In this document: piece after piece, positions 1-7,381 of the stretch | Layout of the letters: every line of letters starts with the position of its first letter | Position numbering within the stretch: position 1 is the first letter of the stretch | NCBI GenBank assembly: GCA_902795835.1 | Contig: CADBNA010000116.1 | Coordinates: forward strand, 1-9,875 | Source of the DNA: an uncultured Lachnospiraceae bacterium | GTDB lineage: Bacteria; Bacillota_A; Clostridia; Lachnospirales; Lachnospiraceae | Direction of reading: 5' to 3' | DNA: 9,875 nucleotides | The notes under the pieces: generated by a model | The model's database searches: none | What the model saw: only the letters and a program-made list of their open reading frames with translations | Told to the model about the DNA's origin: nothing | Translations under genes and position numbers: made by a program

Positions 1-1
1 A

Positions 2-688
2 TCTGAGGCAGAGGAGGCTGCGGCAGGTGTGTCTCTGGATGGAGACGTCATGAGCTATGAAGACTATGCTGCTGCAGAGCTGGATACGCCGGTTCTGGTA
101 GAAACATATGTACAGGCAAAACAGTCCTGGTATGAGGGCGCTGCAACCATCTATACCCAGAGTGAAGAAGGAGCTTATTTCCTCTATAACATGCCCTGCA
201 CGGAAGAGGAATATGAGAAACTCACTCCGGGAACCAAAATCAAAGTAGCCGGTTATAAGGCAGAGTATGCCGGAGAGATCGAGATCATTGACACGATCTT
301 TGAAATCGAAGACGGGACCTATACTGCAGAAGCAGAGGATGTGACAGGACTGCTTGGCAAAGATGAGCTGGAAAACAGCATGAACCGTCTGGTCAGCTTC
401 AAAGGCATGACCATTGAACCGTCTGTGGCAGAAGGCTCCGAAGAAGAGGAAGCATTCCTCTACAGCTGGAACGGCGCAGGCCAGGAGGGTGACGACCTGT
501 ATTTCAACGCTTCCGTAGATGGGAAGACCTATACGTTTACAGTGGAGTCTTATCTGTGTGATGCTTCGACAGATGTATATAAGGCTGTTCAGGAACTGAA
601 GATCGGCGATGTCGTGGATATGGAAGGCTTCCTGTACTGGTATGAAGGACCGAACCCGCACATCACTTCGGTGACTGCTGCCAAATAA
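2..688 (+). CDS. Probable OB-fold lipoprotein, 5'-truncated by window edge
   Basis: The reading frame is open from the left edge and ends at TAA 686-688, so the gene almost certainly starts upstream. The first visible residues (SEAEEAAAG) are the acidic, Ala-rich kind of linker that follows a lipobox in Gram-positive lipoproteins. A GTG at 29 with an AGGAGG-like string at 12-17 could be a start, but that string is explained by Glu/Ala codons. Two similar beta-rich halves are visible. The first runs from TPVLVETYVQAK to GTKIKVAGYKAEYAGEIEI. The second runs from NRLVSFKGMTIEP to LKIGDVVDMEGFLYWYEGPNPHI. This is the pattern of tandem OB-like folds (tRNA-anti-like) seen in clostridial lipoproteins of unknown role. 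No catalytic motif is seen. I infer an extracytoplasmic, membrane-anchored binding protein. The family call is from memory and its ligand is unknown. Confidence 0.7.
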   Translation, partial: SEAEEAAAGVSLDGDVMSYEDYAAAELDTPVLVETYVQAKQSWYEGAATIYTQSEEGAYFLYNMPCTEEEYEKLTPGTKIKVAGYKAEYAGEIEIIDTIFEIEDGTYTAEAEDVTGLLGKDELENSMNRLVSFKGMTIEPSVAEGSEEEEAFLYSWNGAGQEGDDLYFNASVDGKTYTFTVESYLCDASTDVYKAVQELKIGDVVDMEGFLYWYEGPNPHITSVTAAK

Positions 689-707
689 GAGAAGGACTGC
701 ATCCTGC

Positions 708-742
708 AAATCCGGCTGCGGTAACACCCGTCAGCCGGATTT
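708..742 (+). terminator. Intrinsic terminator after the OB-fold lipoprotein gene
   Basis: A perfect 11-bp inverted repeat (AAATCCGGCTG at 708-718, CAGCCGGATTT at 732-742) encloses a 13-nt loop that can add three more G:C pairs. A short T-rich stretch (TTATTCT) follows. It lies 20 nt after the stop codon, as expected of a Rho-independent terminator, and separates this gene from the next. Confidence 0.75.
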
Positions 743-780
743 ATTCTACAGCCGTTTCAGGAAGGGAGGATATTCTGAAT

Positions 781-1632
781 ATGAGAAAAGTGAAATCTTT
801 CTGCGCCATTCTTTTGTCACTGCTGACGGTTATGGCTTCCGCGGCTCTCGTTCACGCCGAAATGTATCACTTTGACCTGGATACGTCTTATGACAGCAGC
901 GGCATGGAGTCCGCTGTCCTGACTGCAACGGATCTGTCCGGAAATGTCAAATGGAGGTATTATTCTGACGGGTATCCGGGCGCTCAGCTCTCTGCTTTTT
1001 CTCTGGTGATGAATGACCACGGCTGTATTTATCTGGTGGAAGACGGTGTCATAAAGGCTTTTGACTTTTATACCGGCGATGTGAAATGGGAAAACCGGGA
1101 TTTCCAGGGACACCCCGCAAATGGCTGTTATGCCTTCAGCTCTTCGGACAAGCTGTATATCTCCGGATATCTCGGGCCGGATCTGTTTGTCGTGGACAAA
1201 GACGGCACCACGGTCTGCCGCGCAGACGAGCTTGTGCCGGGTTCTTACTGGCCCACAAAGCTGTATTTTGCCGACAGCAGCAGCGACTATATGACCATCC
1301 ATTATGAGAGTGACGGCAGGGATTTTACATTCAATGTGCTGGATTATTTTAACCGGAAAGACGGCCTGGGCACATCCGGATCCGGAGAGTATACGCCGCA
1401 GGAGCTCTGCTCCATGGCACAGTCCTATTATGAGCGCCACAACGGGTACTATCCTCCGGTGGCGGACTGGACATATAATGCCGGAACGGGTACTTATACC
1501 ATTCATCTGTATGAAGTGGTCTCTGACGGGGATTTCGGTTCCCATACGGCCACATCTGCGTGGTATGAGGTAAACACCCAGGGGGTCGGGACGGATACGA
1601 TATTCGGAAATGCAATTGACCTTTCGAACTGA
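781..1632 (+). CDS. Secreted PQQ/beta-propeller-like protein
   Basis: The 283-residue protein begins with a clear Sec signal peptide: MRK, then a hydrophobic core (residues 8-24), then AALVHAE with likely cleavage after VHA. Residues about 40-150 contain PQQ-like blade motifs: GNVKWRYYSDG, DGVIKAFDFYTGDVKWENRD and DLFVVDKDGTTVC, repeats of the kind 'X-V-A-F-D-x-x-T-G-x-x-K-W'. That is too little for a complete propeller, so it is a partial or degenerate one. A separate C-terminal module (about 205-283) starts YTPQELCSMAQSYYERHNGYYPP and ends with TSAWYEVNTQGVGTDTIFG. From memory this resembles a small C-terminal domain found in other Lachnospiraceae secreted proteins. A GGGAGG ribosome site (764-769) precedes the ATG. 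The gene sits between two terminators and is probably monocistronic, though no clear promoter is visible in the short gap before it. Function unknown; no enzymatic residues recognised. Confidence 0.8.
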   Translation: MRKVKSFCAILLSLLTVMASAALVHAEMYHFDLDTSYDSSGMESAVLTATDLSGNVKWRYYSDGYPGAQLSAFSLVMNDHGCIYLVEDGVIKAFDFYTGDVKWENRDFQGHPANGCYAFSSSDKLYISGYLGPDLFVVDKDGTTVCRADELVPGSYWPTKLYFADSSSDYMTIHYESDGRDFTFNVLDYFNRKDGLGTSGSGEYTPQELCSMAQSYYERHNGYYPPVADWTYNAGTGTYTIHLYEVVSDGDFGSHTATSAWYEVNTQGVGTDTIFGNAIDLSN

Positions 1633-1677
1633 CAGAGACATGCGCAGGGAAAGGTTTTCCACCTGCGGCAGCAATAG

Positions 1678-1719
1678 ATGCCCCTGCCTCCTGCTTCTTT
1701 GGCAGTAAGGCAGGGGCAT
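1678..1719 (+). terminator. Strong intrinsic terminator between convergent genes
   Basis: A perfect 12-bp GC-rich inverted repeat (ATGCCCCTGCCT 1678-1689, AGGCAGGGGCAT 1708-1719) can extend by an inner CTGC/GCAG pairing (1691-1694 with 1702-1705), followed by TTTCTG. It lies between the secreted-protein gene and the end of the minus-strand NlpC-like gene. It may block reading from both sides, but only the plus-strand side has a T-run. Confidence 0.8.
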
Positions 1720-1739
1720 TTCTGCATTGGGCGGATGAA

Positions 1740-2552
1740 TCAGTTATCAGGGCGGATGACGCCGTTAACCGGCCGGAAGACAGGCCTGGCAAAAAAAGCC
1801 GGTTCTCTCGTTCCGAAAACAGGTGCCAGTGAGACTGCCGGCACTTCTTCGTCTGCCGCTGTTTTCTTTTCCAGACGGCCGGAGCTGTTGACCATCAGCC
1901 GGGTATCTCTGTATACGATTCCGACATGACTGACTTCCGGATCCGCTTTGTACGTCTTATTTCCCTCCCGGTACAGGCCGGAGGATAAATAGAATATGAT
2001 GTCTCCCGGGCGCAGGCAGGCGGGATCCCGGAAGCAGGCATCCTTTTCCAGAAAATACCTGGCCATTGCGTACGACCTGCGCGTCACCCCGCTGTGTATG
2101 ATTTCTTTCCGCAGCGTTTCCCTGCTGATGCCCAGCGCCGCGGCTTTTTCCAGGTCCAGCCCTCTGGGGCCTGACAGATAAGGGCGGCCGATGCGTTCTG
2201 CGATTCCTGTATATGACCGGGGCAGACGGGAAAAATCCACCAGATCCTTATCAGGCGGCACAGCCGCGATGGCTTCCAGGCCGTCAGCGGAACCGGTGGC
2301 GTAGGGGCTTTTTTCATAGGGAATGCCGGAAAGCACCAGCAGTACAAAGGTGGAGCAGTCAATATTTCCTCTTCCGTCAAAGCGGTCATCAAAAATGGCG
2401 TAGCCGGAAAGAAAGGTTTTGCTGCCGTAGGAATAGATCAGTCTGTCAGCGCGGCACAGATAGGTGTCAGCTGTTTTCAGCAGAAGGGCTGCAGCCTGCG
2501 GATTATGGGGATTATTCGGTTTTGCGGGAATGGCTTCTGCAGATGCGGTCAT
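1740..2552 (-). CDS. NlpC/P60-like cysteine peptidase, no signal peptide
   Basis: This 270-residue protein carries an NlpC/P60-superfamily signature: NIDCSTFVLLVL with the presumed nucleophile Cys66, LRPGDIIFY (180-188), and VSHVGIVY with the presumed catalytic His209. These enzymes usually cut the peptide stems of peptidoglycan or do related amidase/acyltransferase chemistry. The start at 2552 has a GGAG 8 nt upstream and an in-frame TGA just before it, so the N-terminus cannot lie further upstream. It begins MTASAEAIPAKPNNPHN with no hydrophobic segment, so no signal peptide or membrane anchor is visible. About 140 residues separate Cys66 and His209, more than the roughly 50-60 of classical NlpC domains; the insertion (about 85-175) is charged and helical-looking. 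It is transcribed alone, divergent from the ACT/hom operon. Membership in the fold is fairly secure; the substrate is not. Confidence 0.75.
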   Translation of the reverse strand: MTASAEAIPAKPNNPHNPQAAALLLKTADTYLCRADRLIYSYGSKTFLSGYAIFDDRFDGRGNIDCSTFVLLVLSGIPYEKSPYATGSADGLEAIAAVPPDKDLVDFSRLPRSYTGIAERIGRPYLSGPRGLDLEKAAALGISRETLRKEIIHSGVTRRSYAMARYFLEKDACFRDPACLRPGDIIFYLSSGLYREGNKTYKADPEVSHVGIVYRDTRLMVNSSGRLEKKTAADEEVPAVSLAPVFGTREPAFFARPVFRPVNGVIRPDN

Positions 2553-2587
2553 GTTTCATACTCCGGACGGGATGATTTTCTTCGCTT

Positions 2588-2616
2588 ATCATATCGGATG
2601 TTTCCTTCCGGGACAA
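2588..2616 (-). promoter_or_regulatory. Promoter of the NlpC/P60-like gene
   Basis: Read on the minus strand, TTGTCC (plus 2611-2616) is followed by exactly 17 nt and TATGAT (plus 2588-2593). These match the sigma-A -35 box at 4/6 and the -10 box at 5/6. It lies about 36-64 nt upstream of the ATG at 2552, an ordinary leader length. Confidence 0.55.
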
Positions 2617-2635
2617 GCCCTGTGCGCTGTTTCCC

Positions 2636-2664
2636 TTGCGCAAAGCAGGATTGTGTGTTACGAT
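2636..2664 (+). promoter_or_regulatory. Candidate promoter of the ACT-hom operon
   Basis: TTGCGC (2636-2641), a 17-nt spacer and TACGAT (2659-2664), preceded by TGT, form an extended -10 type sigma-A promoter with 4/6 matches in each box. It points at the ACT-domain gene 77 nt downstream. It lies back-to-back with the minus-strand promoter, 20 bp from its -35 box. Confidence 0.4.
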
Positions 2665-2740
2665 TTTTCCCGTGACAGACAAATGTATGCCGGAGGCGCA
2701 CAATACATGCCGCTGAGGCGGACACAGGAGGCCGCAGGAT

Positions 2741-3184
2741 TTGCGTGAACCCTATTATCTTGTGAGAGAGAAGGCTGTGCCGGAAGTGCTGCTGAAAGTT
2801 CTGGAAGCAAAAAGGCTGATGGAACAGAGCGACATGACAGTACAGCAGGCTACAGAAGCTGCCGGGATCAGCCGGAGTTCGTTCTATAAATATCAGGATG
2901 ATATCCAGCCATTCCGGGAAACGATACAGGGCCGCACCATCACGCTGGTTCTTCAGATCCGTGATGAAGCCGGCGTCCTGTCAGATGTGCTGCAGGTGAT
3001 TGCCCGGTTCCGGGGCAATATCCTGACGATTCACCAGGCCATTCCGCTTCACGACCTGGCGACCCTGACCGTCAGTGTGGATTTTGCGCCGGACAGTGAT
3101 TCTTCGGGCATGCTGCGCGCGCTGGAAGAGAGGCCCGGTGTGCGGGATATCCGTATTCTGGGAGGAGAGTACAGGAGGGCCTGA
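2741..3184 (+). CDS. ACT domain-containing regulator (PheB/UPF0735-type)
   Basis: The 147-residue protein has an N-terminal helix-turn-helix-like segment (about 26-60: RLMEQSDMTVQQATEAAGISRSSFYKYQDDI). A C-terminal ACT domain follows (about 67-147), with the typical ITLVLQIRDEAGVLSDVLQVIARFRGNILTI core. ACT domains bind amino acids. In this family (PheB, UPF0735) they are found next to aspartate- or aromatic-family genes. The start is TTG at 2741, supported by AGGAGG at 2726-2731 with a 9-nt spacer; no in-frame ATG or GTG lies nearby. Homoserine dehydrogenase begins 32 nt after the stop, so the two are very likely co-transcribed. I infer a sensor of Thr, Met or a related amino acid controlling the operon or the enzyme. 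The effector is unknown, and direct DNA binding is inferred only from the HTH-like stretch. Confidence 0.85.
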   Translation: MREPYYLVREKAVPEVLLKVLEAKRLMEQSDMTVQQATEAAGISRSSFYKYQDDIQPFRETIQGRTITLVLQIRDEAGVLSDVLQVIARFRGNILTIHQAIPLHDLATLTVSVDFAPDSDSSGMLRALEERPGVRDIRILGGEYRRA

Positions 3185-3216
3185 CGGGGCCGGACATAGA
3201 AAAGGAGACAGAAAAC

Positions 3217-4434
3217 ATGATTAAAATAGCAGTGCTCGGATACGGAACCGTCGGATCCGGTGTGGTAGAGGTCATCCAGACCAACCACCGCAGCATCAAT
3301 ATGAAGGCGCTGGATGAAATTGAGATAAAGTATGTTCTGGACCTCCGGGATTTCCCCGGCGACCCGGTACAGGAAAAGCTTGTACATGACTTTGACGTGA
3401 TTGAGGCGGATCCGGAGATAAGGATCGTAGTGGAGACCATGGGAGGCCTTCACCCGGCTTATGAATTCACAAAGAGGTCACTGCTTGCCGGCAAGAGCGT
3501 CTGCACCTCCAACAAGGAGCTGGTGGCGGCGTATGGCACGGAGCTGCTGCAGATCGCAAGGGATCAGGAACTGAATTATATGTTCGAGGCCAGCTGCGGC
3601 GGCGGCATTCCGATTATCCGGCCGCTCAATTCGTCCCTGACGGCCGATGAAATCGATGAGATTACCGGTATCCTGAACGGAACCACAAATTATATCCTGA
3701 CAAAGATGGCAGTGGACGGATCCGATTTTGATGAGGCTCTCCGGGAGGCACAGCAGAACGGGTATGCCGAGAGAAATCCGGAGGCTGATATTGAAGGATA
3801 CGACGCCTGCCGCAAGATTGCAATCCTTTCTTCACTGGCGTACGGAAGCCATGTCAGCTACGAGGATATTTATACCGAAGGCATTACAAAGATCACATCT
3901 GCGGATATCAAATATGCCCAGACAATCGGAGCCAGTATCAAATTGCTGGCGACCAGCCGCAAGATAGGAGAAGAGTTCTATGCCATGGTCAGCCCCGTGA
4001 TGATCAATGCGTCGAATCCGCTGTACAGTGTACAGGGCGTATTCAATGCGATCTTCATACACGGCAATGTTCTTGGCGACGCCATGTTCTATGGAAGCGG
4101 CGCCGGCAAGCTGCCTACGGCCAGCGCAGTTGTGGCGGATGTCGTAGACTGCGCAAAGCATCTTGACAGAAATGTCCGCTTTGAGTGGAGTGATCAGCAG
4201 CTGGAACTGATGCCGACAGGACGGGTGAGGAACCGCTTCTTTGTGCGTATCTCCGGCACCATGGCGGAAGAGATGCAGAAGATCCGCAGCGTTTTCGGTG
4301 AGGTCGAGACCATCAGTGTCCCGGGACTCGGCGGTGAATTTGCCTTTATTACGGAGAAAATGCCGGAATCGGAATTCCAGGATGCCGTTGCACAGCTCGA
4401 CGGGGTGCGCAGCATCATCCGGGTGGGGTTCTGA
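3217..4434 (+). CDS. hom: Homoserine dehydrogenase
   Basis: This enzyme reduces L-aspartate-4-semialdehyde to L-homoserine with NAD(P)H, the branch point to methionine and threonine. The N-terminal Rossmann motif GYGTVG (8-13) is clear. TSNKELVA places the likely catalytic Lys at residue 100. GILNGTTNYI and NPEADIEGYDACRK supply Glu185, Asp196 and Lys200, which match the spacing of the acidic and Lys residues known from yeast homoserine dehydrogenase (E208, D219, K223). Residues about 338-405 (RNRFFVRISGTMAEEMQ...SIIRVGF) look like a short C-terminal ACT domain for feedback control. The 405 residues are slightly fewer than the usual 425-435 of ACT-bearing bacterial enzymes. AGGAG (3203-3207) lies 9 nt before the ATG. 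It is the second gene of the ACT-hom operon. No terminator is seen before metG. Confidence 0.95.
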   Translation: MIKIAVLGYGTVGSGVVEVIQTNHRSINMKALDEIEIKYVLDLRDFPGDPVQEKLVHDFDVIEADPEIRIVVETMGGLHPAYEFTKRSLLAGKSVCTSNKELVAAYGTELLQIARDQELNYMFEASCGGGIPIIRPLNSSLTADEIDEITGILNGTTNYILTKMAVDGSDFDEALREAQQNGYAERNPEADIEGYDACRKIAILSSLAYGSHVSYEDIYTEGITKITSADIKYAQTIGASIKLLATSRKIGEEFYAMVSPVMINASNPLYSVQGVFNAIFIHGNVLGDAMFYGSGAGKLPTASAVVADVVDCAKHLDRNVRFEWSDQQLELMPTGRVRNRFFVRISGTMAEEMQKIRSVFGEVETISVPGLGGEFAFITEKMPESEFQDAVAQLDGVRSIIRVGF

Positions 4435-4580
4435 GCTGCAGGAGTCTGTTTCGTGAGCGGACGCCGGCATGTACACGCTGAATGCATCGATGCAGGCATC
4501 TCACAGCGTAAGCACCGGCTGATGATCGCGATGCAGATGACTGCCTGATAAAAATAAGAAGATGAGGAGACAATTTATTT
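4435..4580. other. hom-metG intergenic region with GATGC-type palindromes
   Basis: No gene is visible in this 146-nt gap. It holds a perfect 12-bp palindrome TGCATCGATGCA (4483-4494) that overlaps a second, GATGC-AG-GCATC (4489-4500). Both lie inside an ACGCTG/CAGCGT pair (4475-4480 with 4504-4509). CGATGCAG recurs at 4529-4536. No T-box (AGGGTGGNACC) or SAM riboswitch consensus is recognised. A metG ribosome site, GAGGAG, lies at 4564-4569, 11 nt before the ATG. Whether metG has its own promoter or is read from hom cannot be decided by eye. Confidence 0.4.
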
Positions 4581-6626
4581 ATGAATAAAAGAAGCGGAAA
4601 CTACTACCTGACGACAGCTATCGCCTATGCTTCGGGCAAGCCCCACATCGGGAACACATATGAGATTGTGCTGGCGGACAGTATCGCAAGGTACCGCCGT
4701 ATGCAGGGATATGATGTTTTTTTTCAGACCGGAACGGATGAACACGGACAGAAAATAGAGGAGAAGGCAACGGCAAAGGGCATGGAGCCCAAGCAGTATG
4801 TCGATGAGGTGGCCGGTGAGATCCGCCGGATCTGGGACCTTATGAATACGTCGTATGATAAGTTTATCCGCACGACGGATGATTATCATGAGGCTGAGGT
4901 TCAGAAAATATTTAAAAAGCTCTATGAGCAGGGCGATATATACAAAGGCGCCTATGAAGGCTGGTACTGCACGCCTGACGAGTCTTTCTGGACGGAGTCG
5001 CAGCTGGTGGACGGCAAGTGCCCGGAATGCGGACGGCCGGTAGTTAAGGCCAGCGAAGAGGCATATTTCTTCCGCATGAGCAAGTACGCGCAGCGGCTGA
5101 TCGATCATATCAATGCGCACCCGGAGTTTATACAGCCTGTTTCCCGCAAAAATGAGATGATGAATAATTTCCTCCTTCCGGGCCTGCAGGATCTGTGCGT
5201 TTCCAGGACATCCTTCAAATGGGGAATCCCGGTGGATTTTGACCCGGGTCATGTTGTTTATGTGTGGCTGGACGCTCTGACAAACTATATTACCGGCATC
5301 GGCTATCACTGCGGAGAGGCCGGGACAGAGCAGTTTCAGAAGCTGTGGCCGGCGGATCTGCATCTGATCGGCAAGGACATCATCCGCTTCCATACGATCT
5401 ATTGGCCGATTTTCCTGATGGCTCTGGGGGTTCCGCTTCCGAAGCAGGTGTTCGGACATCCGTGGCTGCTGCAGGCAGACGGGAAAATGAGCAAATCCCG
5501 CGGCAATGTGATTTATGCGGATGACCTGGCGGAAATGTTCGGTGTGGATGCCGTCCGGTATTTTGTCCTGCATGAGATGCCTTTTGAGAATGACGGTGTC
5601 ATCAGCTGGGAGCTGATGGTCGAGAGGATGAATTCTGATCTCGCCAATACCCTGGGCAACCTGGTGAACCGCACGATTGCCATGAGCAATAAATATTTCG
5701 GCGGAGTCGTGGCAGACAAGAGCGTGGCCGGGGAGCCCGACGCAGGCCTGAAAGAGGTCGTGGTGTCAACAGCCGCAAAGACGGAGGAAAAGATGGACCA
5801 GCTGCGCGTAGCAGATGCCATCACCGAGATTTTCGTACTGTTCAAACGCTGCAATAAATACATAGACGAGACTATGCCCTGGGCGCTGGCGAAAGATCCG
5901 GGGAGTCAGGACCGGCTGGCAACCGTTTTGTATAATCTGGTAGAAAGCATCACGATCGGTGCTTCTCTGCTGCAGCCTTTCATGCCGGAGACAACGGAAA
6001 GAATACTGGCGCAGCTGCAGACGCAGCAGCGGCCGTACGAGACTCTGGATACGTTCGGACTGTATCCATCCGGCAATCATGTGACAGAGAAACCGGAGAT
6101 TCTGTTTGCGCGTATGGATATCAAAGATGTACTGGCTAAAGTGGAGGTGCTGCAGGCAGCGCAGGCGGCTGCGGCCGGATCCGGGCAGGCAGGACAGGCT
6201 TCCGGCGGGGAAGCGGCTGACCAGGGAGAAACAGCCGTTTCTGCAGAAGATGCGGACAAAGATAAGGAAGCATCTGATATCCATGTGACCCTGAAAGATG
6301 AAATTACGTACGATGATTTTGCCAGATGCCAGTTCGCGGTAGGGGAGGTCATTGACTGTCAGGCAGTTCCGAAATCCAAGAAACTTCTGTGTTTCCAGAT
6401 AAAAATCGGTGACCAGACACGGCAGATCGTTTCCGGCATAAAGAAATGGTACCCGGATCATGCGGCGCTGATCGGAAAGAAGGTCATGGCTCTGATCAAC
6501 CTGAAGCCGGCAAAGCTGGCAGGCCTGGACTCTGAAGGCATGCTCCTTTCGGCAGAAGACGCCGAGGGCAATGTCTGCCTGATGAGTCCGGAGAAGGATA
6601 TGCCCTCCGGTTCTGAGATATGCTGA
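4581..6626 (+). CDS. metG: Methionyl-tRNA synthetase with C-terminal tRNA-binding domain
   Basis: This enzyme charges tRNA-Met with methionine in the cytoplasm (class I synthetase). The HIGH motif appears as HIGN (22-25) after GKP. The KMSKS loop is intact (302-306, followed by RGN). An anticodon-binding helical domain follows (about 395-520). Then comes an Ala/Gly/Glu-rich linker (about 525-567) and a C-terminal Trbp111-like OB domain (575-681, from ITYDDFARCQFAVGEV to the end) that aids tRNA binding and dimerisation. 681 residues is normal for this architecture. The zinc-knuckle region reads C130-T-P-D133 ... C147-P-E-C150. The second ligand position is Asp rather than the usual Cys, while the other three Cys are kept. 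The likely downstream partners, in the same direction, are the corrinoid protein and araD. Confidence 0.97.
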   Translation: MNKRSGNYYLTTAIAYASGKPHIGNTYEIVLADSIARYRRMQGYDVFFQTGTDEHGQKIEEKATAKGMEPKQYVDEVAGEIRRIWDLMNTSYDKFIRTTDDYHEAEVQKIFKKLYEQGDIYKGAYEGWYCTPDESFWTESQLVDGKCPECGRPVVKASEEAYFFRMSKYAQRLIDHINAHPEFIQPVSRKNEMMNNFLLPGLQDLCVSRTSFKWGIPVDFDPGHVVYVWLDALTNYITGIGYHCGEAGTEQFQKLWPADLHLIGKDIIRFHTIYWPIFLMALGVPLPKQVFGHPWLLQADGKMSKSRGNVIYADDLAEMFGVDAVRYFVLHEMPFENDGVISWELMVERMNSDLANTLGNLVNRTIAMSNKYFGGVVADKSVAGEPDAGLKEVVVSTAAKTEEKMDQLRVADAITEIFVLFKRCNKYIDETMPWALAKDPGSQDRLATVLYNLVESITIGASLLQPFMPETTERILAQLQTQQRPYETLDTFGLYPSGNHVTEKPEILFARMDIKDVLAKVEVLQAAQAAAAGSGQAGQASGGEAADQGETAVSAEDADKDKEASDIHVTLKDEITYDDFARCQFAVGEVIDCQAVPKSKKLLCFQIKIGDQTRQIVSGIKKWYPDHAALIGKKVMALINLKPAKLAGLDSEGMLLSAEDAEGNVCLMSPEKDMPSGSEIC

Positions 6627-6689
6627 TTCTCTGATAAACACATGAAATGGCCTCTTCTTTTCCCGGGCGGAGGAAAAGGAGGCGGACAG

Positions 6690-7367
6690 ATGGGCATTGA
6701 CGGAGGAGGCATTTGCGGTTTCATGTTTGAGGAGATTCAGAATGCCGTGACGGGAGGCAAACCCCGCCTTGCGGCCAAGCTTACGGAAAAAGCACTGGAA
6801 AGCGGAATTCCTGCGACGGATATATTGAATAAAAGCCTGCTTCGGGCGATGCATCAGATTGGCCTGGATTTCGGGAGCAATGATACAGACATCGCCCGCG
6901 TGCTTGCCTGCGCCCGTGCCATGAAGATGGCGCTGGAGGTGCTGGAGCCGGAAGTGAGAAAAAGCGGGAAGGAATATATCGGAAAAGCGATTCTCGGCAC
7001 GGCGGGCGGCGATCTGCACGATGTCGGGAAAAACATCGTTGCCATTATGTTTGAAAGCATCGGCTGTGAGGTTGTGGATCTCGGCGTCGATGTGCCCGCG
7101 GAGCGGTTTGTTCAGGCAGTGGAGCAGAATGCAGGCGTTCAGATCGTCTGCGTATCCTGCCTGCTGACGACCTCCATGGCAGAAATGAGGCGGATTGTGC
7201 GGGCACTCCGGGAAATCCGGAAAAAGCATCATTTTGTAATCATGGTCGGCGGAGGTCCGGTCACACGGGAATTTGCAAAGGAAATCGGTGCCGATATCTA
7301 TACGGAAAATGCTGCGGAAGCGGCGGAAACCGCATCGGATATCCTGCGTTCCGGGAATACACAGTAA
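6690..7367 (+). CDS. Corrinoid (cobalamin)-binding methyl carrier protein
   Basis: This protein carries a methyl group on a bound corrinoid, between a substrate methyltransferase and an acceptor methyltransferase, like MtaC/MttC or the cobalamin module of MetH. An N-terminal helical cap (about 12-95, EIQNAVTGGKPRLAAKLTEKAL...ARAMKMALEVLEP) is followed by the B12-binding Rossmann domain. The signature D108-L-H110-D-V-G113 contains the lower axial His. The S156-C-L158 and G187-G-G-P motifs bind the nucleotide tail. The cap's usual GxxFxxGExFLPEL stretch is replaced by GLDFGSNDTDIARVL. The start at 6690 has AGGAGG (6677-6682) with a 7-nt spacer and gives 225 residues. ATG 6723 (MFEEIQ, 214 residues) is the alternative and fits family length, but its AGGAGG (6704-6709) is 13 nt away. 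The gene lies 63 nt after metG and 14 nt before araD. No methyltransferase or activase is in view. Confidence 0.88.
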   Translation: MGIDGGGICGFMFEEIQNAVTGGKPRLAAKLTEKALESGIPATDILNKSLLRAMHQIGLDFGSNDTDIARVLACARAMKMALEVLEPEVRKSGKEYIGKAILGTAGGDLHDVGKNIVAIMFESIGCEVVDLGVDVPAERFVQAVEQNAGVQIVCVSCLLTTSMAEMRRIVRALREIRKKHHFVIMVGGGPVTREFAKEIGADIYTENAAEAAETASDILRSGNTQ

Positions 7368-7381
7368 GGAGGGGCTGAAGG

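Noticed and set aside
817..1719. 300-codon minus-strand open frame opposite the secreted-protein gene
   Set aside because: The plus-strand frame has a clear signal peptide, a ribosome site and propeller motifs. The antisense product has no recognisable motif and would span the strong terminator at 1678-1719.
4435..4580. T-box or SAM riboswitch upstream of metG
   Set aside because: No T-box consensus, no long leader with a terminator/antiterminator pair and no S-box elements could be found in the 146-nt gap.
4575..5573. 332-codon minus-strand open frame opposite metG
   Set aside because: It is a shadow of the MetRS catalytic domain with no motif of its own.
6150..6280. GC-rich repetitive stretch (GCAGGC, GCGGCT) as a genomic repeat element
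   Set aside because: It is the in-frame Ala/Gly/Glu-rich linker joining the MetRS body to its C-terminal tRNA-binding domain. Such linkers are commonly low-complexity.
6642..6689. Upstream ATG at 6642 as the corrinoid protein start
   Set aside because: It would add MKWPLLFPGGGKGGGQ, which is the translation of the purine-rich ribosome-site region, and it has no ribosome site of its own. ATG 6690 has AGGAGG at the ideal distance.
5766..7232. 488-codon minus-strand open frame across metG and the corrinoid gene
   Set aside because: It is antisense to two securely identified proteins. Its translation is rich in His, Arg, Cys and Leu, as expected of a codon-bias shadow, and has no domain signature.
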